A stretch of 64,000 nt of DNA from Streptomyces sp. 3214.6 (lineage in GTDB: Bacteria; Actinomycetota; Actinomycetes; Streptomycetales; Streptomycetaceae). The notes under the pieces were generated by a model. It was not told where the DNA came from. It saw only the letters and a program-made list of their open reading frames with translations, and searched no databases. The translations under genes were made by a program, and so were the position numbers. Position 1 is the stretch's first letter, and each line of letters starts with the position of its first letter. The stretch spans positions 6,696,001 to 6,760,000 of the forward strand of contig NZ_LT670819.1 of NCBI RefSeq assembly GCF_900129855.1, written 5' to 3'. Shown here piece after piece: positions 57,436 through 64,000 of this stretch.

Positions 57436-58842
57436 TCAGGCGTCGGAGCCACCGAGCGCACGGCCGGTGAGCTTGAAGTACGCCGCCACGCCGAGGCCGA
57501 TGACGAGCCAGCACGAGCCGACGATCTTGGCGTTGGAGTCCGCGTTCCACAGCGCGACCAGGAGGAGTGCGGCGCCGAGGATCGGGGAGACCCAGTGGAC
57601 GAAGAAGCGGCGGCTGCCGCCTCGGACGACGAAGTGGGTGAAGACGCTGACGTGGAGGAGGACGTAGGCGGTGATCGCGCCGAAGGTCACCAGGGTGGTC
57701 AGCAGTCCCGCCTGCTCCACGCCGAGAATGCCGACTCCTACCGACAGGACTGCGATGAAGATCATCGCGTTGAGGGGGACCTGGTGCCTGTCGCTGACCC
57801 GCGACAGGAACTTCGGCAGCTGTCCGTCGCGGGCCATGCTGAAGACCAGGCGGGCGGAGGTGGCGTTGGAGGCGATGGTGTTGGCGAAGATCGCGATCAG
57901 GGCAGCGGTCAGCAGGACGACCGTTTTGAACCAGCCCGCCATGGCCGTGCCCACCACGTTGTAGAAGGCGTTGTTGACCGGGTCCCCGTCGGCGAATTCC
58001 GTCCCGCTCGGGACCAGCATGCCCGCCACGAAGACCTGTACGACGAACAGCGCGGTCACCTGGTAGAGGACGATCATGGTGGCCTTGGAGACGGTCCTGC
58101 CCCCGCCCTCGGCCTCCTCGTTCAGTGTCGAGATGGCGTCGAAGCCGATGTAGCTCAGGGCGGCGACGGGGACCGCACCGAGGACCAGGGACCAGGAGCC
58201 GCCGTCGGCGGGGACGAACGGGTTGAGCGACAGATGCGCCCGGCCCTGGAGGATGAGTACGGCCGCCCAGACCAGGAACACGGCCAGCACGACCAGCTGG
58301 ATGCAGAGGAAGATCTTGTTCATCGTCGCGGTGACGCTGATGCCCATGATGTTGATCAGGGCGGTCGCGGCGACGAAGATCACCACCCAGATCCAGGCGG
58401 GCACCCAGGAGACCACTCCGGTCATCGCGCTGGCTGCGAAGACGCACAGCAGCGCGGGCAGCAGCAGGTAGTCGAGCAGGATGGCCCACCCGGAGACGAA
58501 CCCGAGGAAGCGGTTGCTGCCCATCCGCACGTAGCTGTAGACCGAGCCTGCGACCGGGAACCGGACCGCCATCTCCTTGTAGCTGATGGCACTGAACAGC
58601 ATCGCGATCGCGGCCACCACGTACACCGCGGCGACCGCGCCGGCGGCCATGTTGTAGACGATGCCGAACACCGCGACGGGGGCGAGCGGCACCATGTAGA
58701 TCAGGCCATAGATGACGACGTCGGCCAGGCTGAGCGTGCGGGCGAGCTCCTGCTCGTAACCGAGCTCGTGCAGCCGGTCGCTGTCGTCATACGCGCCGTC
58801 AGGTCTTTCGGGCACTGCTTGCGGAGCTTCTGGAACGTTCAT
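57436..58842 (-). CDS. APC family amino acid/amine permease
   Basis: This 468-residue permease has 12 predicted helices and APC features: SLADVVIYGLIYMVPLAPVA at helix 1, AISYKEMAVRFPVAGSVYSY at helix 2–3, and YIGFDAISTLNEEAEGGGRT at the conserved helix 6 loop. Such carriers import amino acids or amines. It lies 185 bp upstream of the dimethylformamidase genes on the same strand and probably imports the substrate or recovers the amine product. The ATG at 58842 precedes about 40 cytoplasmic residues. Confidence 0.88.
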   Translation of the reverse strand: MNVPEAPQAVPERPDGAYDDSDRLHELGYEQELARTLSLADVVIYGLIYMVPLAPVAVFGIVYNMAAGAVAAVYVVAAIAMLFSAISYKEMAVRFPVAGSVYSYVRMGSNRFLGFVSGWAILLDYLLLPALLCVFAASAMTGVVSWVPAWIWVVIFVAATALINIMGISVTATMNKIFLCIQLVVLAVFLVWAAVLILQGRAHLSLNPFVPADGGSWSLVLGAVPVAALSYIGFDAISTLNEEAEGGGRTVSKATMIVLYQVTALFVVQVFVAGMLVPSGTEFADGDPVNNAFYNVVGTAMAGWFKTVVLLTAALIAIFANTIASNATSARLVFSMARDGQLPKFLSRVSDRHQVPLNAMIFIAVLSVGVGILGVEQAGLLTTLVTFGAITAYVLLHVSVFTHFVVRGGSRRFFVHWVSPILGAALLLVALWNADSNAKIVGSCWLVIGLGVAAYFKLTGRALGGSDA

Positions 58843-59036
58843 GGCCGGGCCTCCTGAGGGATGAACGAGCCCCGGTCGGCTGTCGGTCCCGTGGGCGGCA
58901 ACAGCGGGGAGGACGCGGGGGTCGGCAGCAGCCGGCTCGGCGGGTGGGGGCCGCCTTCAGCGCGGGCTTCTCTTCACCTCGAATATGGCTTTCGGCCACC
59001 TTGCGCCTCAATACGCATTCCTACCGACAGCGGTGG

Positions 59037-60020
59037 TCAGCGGTCCAGGCGCAGAATCCCGTCGCGCAGCGCCGACGCCACCGCGCCGGCGCGCGACGGC
59101 TGCCCCATCTTGTGGAGGATCCGCTCCACGTGCGTGGTCACCGTGCGCAGGGAGACGTCTCGCTGCGATGCCAGCTGCTGGTTCGAGAACCCCGCTGCCA
59201 TCCCGTTCAGGATGTCGTACTCGCGCGGCGAGAGGGAATGGGGCAGGCCGGCTGTCGGAAGCTCCTGCACCAGTACGGCCGGCTCCGGCCGTCCCAGCGG
59301 ATCGGCCACCTTCAGGACCTGCAGCGTGAGCCATCCTTCGCTCGACGCCTGCAGCCCGGTGGCGGCGACCTGCGGCGAGGCCATGAAGCGGTGCAGGAAG
59401 CCGGTGAAGTCGGGCTGCGTGGGCGCGAGCGCCGGGGCGCACGACTCGACGGCCCAGGCACGGCCGGTGTGGTCGATCAGGGTGGCGTTCGCTCCCGAGG
59501 GTATGGCGCATCGGGTGGTCTGCCGTCGACCCACGTCGCACATCCGCGCCAGCGCAGGCGCCAATGCCTTGAGGAGTTCGAACGCGTCATCACGGAACGC
59601 GCCGCGCGCCGCCGCGGAGAAGTGCAGCATGCCCGTGTACACCCCGCTGTCCGAGAAGAGGCATGCGGTCATGCCGTCTTCGAAGCCGGCAGGTCTGAGC
59701 ACCTCTCGGTACATCGGGGACACTCGGTAGTCGCCTGGCATGTCGTCGATCCGCATCGGCAGGTGCCGCTCCCGGACCGGCCGGTTCTCGGCGCTCGTCG
59801 CATAACGGTCACCCAGTGCGGCAACTGTTTCGTCGCCGTAGGTGACCGCAGCGAGCGCGCGGTGCGCATGGTCCGTCGGGTCCCAGATCATGAGGGCGCC
59901 GGCGTCGTGATGAGTCACCGGCTCGAGCAGCCTCAATACCGTCATCGCGGCCTCGTGCCGGTCACGGGCTCCGGCTGCATAGGCAGCCTCGGCCAGGACT
60001 CGGGTGTGGGATGGCTTCAT
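59037..60020 (-). CDS. LuxR-type regulator with sensor domain
   Basis: This 327-residue regulator has an N-terminal GAF-like sensor (THHDAGALMIWDPTDHAHRA, GFEDGMTACLFSDSGVYTGM) and a C-terminal LuxR helix-turn-helix (SPREYDILNGMAAGFSNQQL, ASQRDVSLRTVTTHVERILH). It is the first gene of the same-strand run ending in the dimethylformamidase subunits. LuxR-type control is therefore the simplest model, with dimethylformamide or a related amide as the signal; that link is inferred from position. Confidence 0.9.
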   Translation of the reverse strand: MKPSHTRVLAEAAYAAGARDRHEAAMTVLRLLEPVTHHDAGALMIWDPTDHAHRALAAVTYGDETVAALGDRYATSAENRPVRERHLPMRIDDMPGDYRVSPMYREVLRPAGFEDGMTACLFSDSGVYTGMLHFSAAARGAFRDDAFELLKALAPALARMCDVGRRQTTRCAIPSGANATLIDHTGRAWAVESCAPALAPTQPDFTGFLHRFMASPQVAATGLQASSEGWLTLQVLKVADPLGRPEPAVLVQELPTAGLPHSLSPREYDILNGMAAGFSNQQLASQRDVSLRTVTTHVERILHKMGQPSRAGAVASALRDGILRLDR

Positions 60021-60229
60021 CAGCGGATCCCTCTCAAAGCTGGGCTACCCCACCCCACGATAGCAACGTCTTCTCGGCCTCTGAGGATGAGAGCTGCGGT
60101 CGCGGTTGCACATCGCGCTCGCGGTGACCGCCTGAGTAAGGGAGTCGGCTGGCCCTGCTGACTGTCACTCGGCGAGGCGCCGATTTCATCGCTGTCCGGG
60201 ACGGTTGCTTCCGAGAGAACCACTCCCTC

Positions 60230-60415
60230 AAGGGCCAACCGGAACGCAGCGAGGTCGACACTCTCGCCGCCTACGTCAAGGCGCTCGGCGGCAAGCTGAA
60301 GATCGTTGCTGACTTCGGTGATGAGACCTACGTCCTCGGCTGATCCGATCGACGCGCTGCGGCCCAGGGCCATGCGCAGTCCGGCGGACAGGGTCGCCTC
60401 TTGATGTCAGGGAAG
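60230..60415 (+). pseudogene. higA: higA 3' fragment with downstream flank
   Basis: From 60230 to 60345 the DNA matches the end of higA (RSEVDTLAAYVKALGGKLKI, VADFGDETYVLG and stop), and the similarity continues through about 70 bp of downstream sequence (cgatcg, atgcgcagt, cctcttgatg). The helix-turn-helix is lost and no higB is attached. It lies 0.09 kb before att site 3. Confidence 0.9.
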
Positions 60416-60505
60416 ACTGACTGACCCCAATCTGGACAACCGCATCTGACCTGCGGAAACGTCGCGGATGAGTATTGATCGGCAAGGACCGCCAAGATCC
60501 CCAAA

Positions 60506-60551
60506 GGATTCATAATCCGTCGGCCGTGGGTTCGAGCCCCACCCGCCCCAC
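60506..60551 (+). other. att site 3, copy of the CAT tRNA 3' part with two changes
   Basis: It matches 33168–33213 at 44 of 46 bases; changes are C to T at the fourth base and T to C in the T loop. The preceding bases (gatcggcaaggaccgccaag, atccccaaa) match those before att site 2. This is the right-most att site in the window. Confidence 0.9.
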
Positions 60552-60564
60552 TGTGCAGGTCGCT

Positions 60565-61060
60565 GACCTGCGGAAACGTCTCATCAGGGTTGTGGATTCG
60601 GGACTTTTGGGTCCCGGGGCTGAATCCGCTGCTCGTGACTTCAAGTCTGTGGTTGGGGGCGTTAGTTCGAATCGCTCTGACGCGTAAATACCTACCGGCG
60701 TGGGCAAAACCGCAGGTAGCTGACCAGCTGACCTCCGCCTCCTGCGCTGCCACCCCGCAACGCGGTGTTGATCAAGGGCTATGGGGCCTTCAGCGTGCCC
60801 ATTTACCCCTCCCACGGCGGCCGGCGAAGCCGCCCTGGATCGCTGACCTGTGCTGATGTGATGGCTTGGGCGTTGGGCGCGCCTCCATGGCCGACGTTTT
60901 CGAGGGGTTGGACGCCCGATTCTGGACGCTGGCTTGACACGAGGAATCGCAAGTGCCGTGCGTTGGCTCAGGTGATCGCGGGGAAAACGGCCCGTACTGG
61001 ACACGGCCCAGCGCGCCCTTGTCTCATGCCGGGGTGCGTGCGCCGCTGTGAGACGGCGAG
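60565..61060. repeat. Post-att repeat, copy 4
   Basis: The sequence begins tgacctgcggaaacgtctca and shares ctgaatccgctgctcgtga and cgattctggacgctggctt with copy 3. No gene is supported from 60552 to 61347. The motif acctgcggaaacg also occurs just before att site 3 at about 60450. Confidence 0.7.
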
Positions 61061-61320
61061 GCAGCCGACGAGTCCCATGATCATGGCCGTTCAGTGCAGT
61101 GGGGCACCCGGTCAGCGAGGGAGGTCTCGAGGCGACGGGTGAGGACATGGGCGGCCCGGAAGGCGGTCACCGCGCAGGGGTGTCGCAGCGTGGGTCGGGA
61201 GGAGAAACCCCTTCGCCTCCCCTGTGCTGGCCCCTGAACTGGGCTGCTGCAAGTGCAGTGCCCTGCGGTGATGCCGTAGCGGGGGATGCGGTGAGCGGGG
61301 CGAAAACGCGTCTTGTCGGG

Positions 61321-61337
61321 TATCAGATTCTCTGAGA
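61321..61337. promoter_or_regulatory. Operator-like AT-rich repeat upstream of phd–vapC
   Basis: gattctctgagaaaatc is an imperfect palindrome (14 of 17 positions) in an AT-rich patch about 10 bp before the antitoxin start, consistent with autorepression. Confidence 0.5.
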
Positions 61338-61347
61338 AAATCAGGTC

Positions 61348-61599
61348 ATGAAGACGATGACCGCTACCGAAGCATCACGGAACTTCGCCTCCGTGCTGGA
61401 CAGTGCGGAACGCGGGGAAACCATTGTGATCACCCGTGGAGGCAAGCGTCTGGCCGTGCTGGCTCCCGCGCCCAAGGCCACGGGACGGGCGGTGAAGGAC
61501 GCTCTCCTGCGTCATGTCGGCACCCTTGATGACGCCTTCGAGGACGACGTGACGGCCACCCGTGATCTGCTGACGCTGGACGATCCGTGGAGCGACTGA
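61348..61599 (+). CDS. Phd/YefM-type antitoxin
   Basis: This 83-residue antitoxin starts MKTMTATEASRNFASVLDSA, ERGETIVITRGGKRLAVLAP, the Phd/YefM DNA-binding fold, and has an acidic toxin-binding tail. An internal ATG at 61357 is an alternative start. It overlaps the PIN toxin by 13 bases. It is the fourth TA module of the island and belongs to a different antitoxin family from the two VapB proteins. Confidence 0.93.
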   Translation: MKTMTATEASRNFASVLDSAERGETIVITRGGKRLAVLAPAPKATGRAVKDALLRHVGTLDDAFEDDVTATRDLLTLDDPWSD

Positions 61600-61985
61600 T
61601 CCTGGACACCGGCGTGCTGATCGCGATCGAGCGCCGGCAGGTCTCCCTCGATCAGGCGCTGGCCGACGACGACGATCCGGCGATCGCCGCCATCACAGCG
61701 GCGGAACTGCTCCAGGGGGTGGAACTGGCGGGCGACACTAATCGGGTTGCCCGCCAGTCCTTCGTCGACACCGTCCTCGCCACCATCCCGGTCGAGGAGT
61801 ACACCGTGGACGTGGCCCGCGCGCACGCGCGGCTGCTCGCGCATGTCCGCAGGGCTGGCCAGCCCCGAGGTGCCCACGACCTGATCATCGCGGCCACCGC
61901 GCTGACCACCGCGCGTACCGTGGTCACCTACGACAAGCGAGCCCGCTTCGACGACCTTCCCGGAGTTCGGGTACGTCAGGTGTGA
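61587..61985 (+). CDS. vapC: PIN-domain toxin VapC (module 3)
   Basis: This 132-residue PIN ribonuclease reads RLILDTGVLIAIERRQVSLD, AAITAAELLQGVELA, RGAHDLIIAATALTTARTVV, TYDKRARFDDLPGV, giving the expected Asp/Glu/Asp/Asp set. The GTG at 61587 lies inside the antitoxin gene. It sits outside att site 3, hence in flanking or a further element. Confidence 0.93.
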   Translation: MERLILDTGVLIAIERRQVSLDQALADDDDPAIAAITAAELLQGVELAGDTNRVARQSFVDTVLATIPVEEYTVDVARAHARLLAHVRRAGQPRGAHDLIIAATALTTARTVVTYDKRARFDDLPGVRVRQV

Positions 61986-62640
61986 CAGGCCGTTGGCAGA
62001 CGGCCGAGGGTTTCGAGGCCGTTCCGGGCAGCCTCGCGAGGGCCAAGGGACGTCGGGCAGGGATGTCGGTCCGCAAACCCCCGTACGCGCGACTCTTCGG
62101 TCAGGGGCTGCTCGCCGCGCCGAGTGTCTCCCAATGGAGCGTGCGCTCACACCAGCGGTTCAGGAGCGTACGGTCATGTCCTACGGCGAGGAGTCCCGCG
62201 CCGGTGGATCGCCGGTAGCCCGTCCACTCTCCGCGTTCCCGACCCTCGGGCCGGGCCGGTGTCTCCTCCTCCGCCGACGTCCTCGTTGACCGTCTCTGAC
62301 TTCGTGGGGAAAACGGCTTTGTCGGAGATCGATGGGACAAGGCCACCGGTCTCCGGCGCGGTGCTCTACGGAACCTGTCGCGCCGACCCGGCCCTGCTCG
62401 CGGACCGGGCGGCCGAAGCGGTCGCCGACGCTTACCGGCGACTGGCCGCCGAGCCGGTCATCCGTGACGAGGTCCACCGCCGCCTGCGCCTGCTGTACGC
62501 CGCGCCGTCGGCGAGCAGTGCCGCTCGAAGAACTCCGCCAGGTTCATGCCGAGTTGCGGCGCATAGTCCAGCAGGTCCCCGAAGGTGATCTGCGTGGTCG
62601 GATGCTCGGCATGGCCAGCCGACGGGCTCAACCTCCGCCA
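61986..62640. other. Degraded accessory DNA, no intact gene
   Basis: Short pieces look protein-like but in conflicting frames: on the plus strand ADPALLADRAAEAVADAYRR at about 62390–62450, on the minus strand TQITFGDLLDYAPQLGMNLA then EFFERHC at about 62525–62600, which resembles the end of an XRE domain. None has a start and family-length frame. Confidence 0.5.
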
Positions 62641-62864
62641 CGGCCTCGGTACCGGGCCCGCCCCTGGCACCCCGGGAACGCGACGTCCTGGCGCAGGTGG
62701 CACTGGGCTGCAGCAACGCCGAAGCCGGTCGCAAGCTCTCGCTGCTGCCCGAAACGGTCAAGTCGTATCTGCGCAGCGCGATGCGCAAGCTGGGAGCGAG
62801 CGCCCGCTTCGAGGCGGTGGTCGCCCGCACGTCGATAGACGATGCCTCCTCAGGGTGGGCGTAG
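62640..62864 (+). pseudogene. LuxR-type regulator C-terminal fragment
   Basis: The frame PPLAPRERDVLAQVALGCSN, AEAGRKLSLLPETVKSYLRS, AMRKLGASARFEAVVAR is a complete LuxR helix-turn-helix followed by a stop at 62862. No in-frame sensor domain precedes it. It may have been separated from the debris at 62.3–62.5 kb. Confidence 0.6.
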
Positions 62865-63019
62865 TGGCCCCCCGGGCCGATGGGCGCCCAGCCATCGCCC
62901 GAGGGCCCGCCTCACCGCCACCCGCACTGGTCGTCCCGCGACCGACCCGTGCGTTTGTCAGGAGCCTGCAGCCACGCTCACGGTCAGATGCCTGTGCAAC
63001 GAGGCCGGCCGTGCCCCTC

Positions 63020-63643
63020 TCAGGTGTGGCGCGGGCGAGGCAGCAAGGCGAACGCGCTCTCCGCTATCGAGGTCAGGCGGTCGGGGCCGTGGCCGTACGC
63101 GCCTACGACATCGCTCCCGCGGATGATCGTCAGCAGTAGGTACGCGAGGTCGTCGGGATCCGCGTCGGGGTCGATGTCGCCGTTGCGCTGCGCCGCTCGC
63201 ACGCACTCGGCCACCGCCGCCCGGACCACGGAGAAGCAGTCGTTGGCCAGGCGTTTCACCTCGGGGTCGGAGGCGCCGATCTCCAGGGCCATCTTGGCGG
63301 CGAAGCAGGCCGCCCCCGCCCGGTCGGAGGCGGGGGGTACGTCCGCGGCGAGTGGTACCCCGTGGACGGCGCGGAGCAAGTACTGGTGCAGTCGTTCCAG
63401 GGCGCCCTCGTCCGGTCCGGCGAGCATCTTGCGCGGACCCTGCGCCAGCCGGGCGAAGTAGCCGGCCATCGCCTCCAGCAGCACGCCGTGCTTGCCGTCG
63501 AACGCGCCGTAGAGACTGCCGCGGCCCAGGCCGGTGGCGGCACTGATGTCGTCGACGCTCGTGCCGTTGTAGCCCGAGGTGCGGAACTGTCGCTCGGCGG
63601 CATGGAGGACGTGGTCGCGGTCAAAGCTTCGTGGTCTCGCCAT
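63020..63643 (-). CDS. TetR family regulator
   Basis: This 207-residue regulator has the TetR helix-turn-helix DRDHVLHAAERQFRTSGYNG, TSVDDISAATGLGRGSLYGA, FDGKHGVLLEAM and a C-terminal TetR_C domain (ACFAAKMALEIGASDPEVKR). The ATG at 63643 gives MARPRSFD, the common start of this subgroup. It is divergent from a short-chain dehydrogenase and likely represses it. Confidence 0.92.
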   Translation of the reverse strand: MARPRSFDRDHVLHAAERQFRTSGYNGTSVDDISAATGLGRGSLYGAFDGKHGVLLEAMAGYFARLAQGPRKMLAGPDEGALERLHQYLLRAVHGVPLAADVPPASDRAGAACFAAKMALEIGASDPEVKRLANDCFSVVRAAVAECVRAAQRNGDIDPDADPDDLAYLLLTIIRGSDVVGAYGHGPDRLTSIAESAFALLPRPRHT

Positions 63644-63672
63644 ACGAAGACCGTAAAGCCGACCCACCCTTC

Positions 63673-63730
63673 TTGACAACTCAGTACAGAACTGCCTAGG
63701 TTTCGGACTGTTCAGTAAACAACCGTCCTG
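63673..63730 (+). promoter_or_regulatory. Promoter and operator between TetR and dehydrogenase
   Basis: TTGACA (63673–63678) and taggtt (63697–63702) with an 18-bp spacer form a fair promoter toward the dehydrogenase. Related half-sites cagtacagaactg and ggactgttcagta flank it and may bind the TetR. Confidence 0.5.
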
Positions 63731-63846
63731 AGCTCGCCGGACAGGCTTGGTCCGGGCTTGCAGGACCGGTGCGGACGATGTCGGCCTCAGCGCGGGCGAC
63801 CCCGCACAGCGCCCGGCGAAGTCATGCCCACAACCGAAGGAACCAC

Positions 63847-64000
63847 CATGCAGACAGTTCCCCGAGTGGCCCTCGTGACGGGCGCCTCCTCCGGGATCGG
63901 GCGGGCGGCGGCGCTCGCCCTGGTGGGCGCCGGCTTCGCGGTGGTCGGCACGAGCCGCAACGCGGTGAACGCCGAGCCGCTCGCCGGGGTGACGTTCCTC
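63847..64000 (+). CDS. Short-chain dehydrogenase/reductase, cut by window end
   Basis: The first 51 residues are present: QTVPRVALVTGASSGIGRAA has the SDR nucleotide-binding motif TGxxxGIG, followed by ALVGAGFAVVGTSRN. An NAD(P)-dependent oxidoreductase of about 250–280 residues is expected. The ATG at 63847 follows GAAGGA. The gene is divergent from the TetR regulator. Confidence 0.9.

Noticed and set aside
60506..60551. Considered as a third tRNA gene
   Set aside because: It is also a 3' fragment only, with a substitution at the anticodon-stem border.
61099..61335. A 78-residue frame after att site 3
   Set aside because: There are no motifs and its codon pattern is atypical; it lies in the repeat-derived region.
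33213..61347. Search for an integrase, excisionase or replication gene between the att sites
   Set aside because: No tyrosine or serine recombinase motifs were recognised in any frame; only IS transposases are present.

Overview
The window is high-GC actinomycete DNA and almost certainly a Streptomyces chromosome. Third codon positions are strongly GC-biased, GTG and TTG starts and ATGA/TGATG overlaps are common, and the run nirB – nitrate reductase – sirohydrochlorin chelatase – dGTPase – dnaG – principal-type sigma factor – ABC exporter pair matches the neighbourhood known around hrdA in S. coelicolor. It splits into a conserved core (about 1–33.2 kb) and a mosaic accessory region (about 33.2–64 kb) that starts exactly at a tRNA gene with anticodon CAT.

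Core, 1–33.2 kb. A minus-strand operon (FAD oxidoreductase, nirB, nirD) with a GlnR-like box upstream makes nitrite reductase. The nitrate reductase lies at 15–17 kb and a siroheme-type chelatase at 18.2 kb, so nitrate to ammonium and the cofactor chemistry are close together. Between them are a TauE/SafE permease, a broken chloramphenicol-phosphotransferase-like gene, a class F sortase with a likely surface-anchored partner, a gamma-glutamylcyclotransferase-fold protein, a secreted M4 metalloprotease, an orphan sugar-binding lipoprotein, two uncharacterised proteins and a divergent MFS/TetR pair. From 18 to 32.7 kb come a SanA-like protein, the chelatase, dgt, a ferredoxin reductase-type flavoprotein, dnaG, an AbiEii-like nucleotidyltransferase with an unknown partner, hrdA, a heterodimeric ABC exporter, a xylulokinase-like FGGY kinase and a small YtxH-like protein. 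Two identical tRNA-Asn genes, a strong terminator and the CAT tRNA close the core.

Accessory region, 33.2–64 kb. The last 46 bases of the CAT tRNA gene plus its next base recur at 47,844–47,889 (exact) and 60,506–60,551 (two mismatches), each followed by a related downstream sequence. This is the footprint of tandem tRNA-targeted integrative elements, although no integrase is in view. Inside are IS debris (IS30, IS3, IS110 fragments), an intact IS701-type element with a CTAG target duplication that splits a galU fragment, a broken CDP-glycerol glycerophosphotransferase, two regulator/effector pairs (alpha/beta hydrolase with TetR, MFS with TetR), four toxin–antitoxin modules plus fragments of further higBA copies, a CmtR-like sensor with a cysteine-tailed CDF transporter, a truncated collagen-like protein, a secreted LamG protein, and a four-gene N,N-dimethylformamidase cassette (LuxR regulator, APC permease, small and large subunits).

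The most interesting signals are the triple att-site array with a decaying higBA copy beside each internal att site, the dimethylformamidase cassette in which all three known iron-ligand positions are conserved, and the GlnR-like boxes in front of both nitrogen loci. Coordinates come from reading the sequence and the family assignments from motif recognition; no database search was run.
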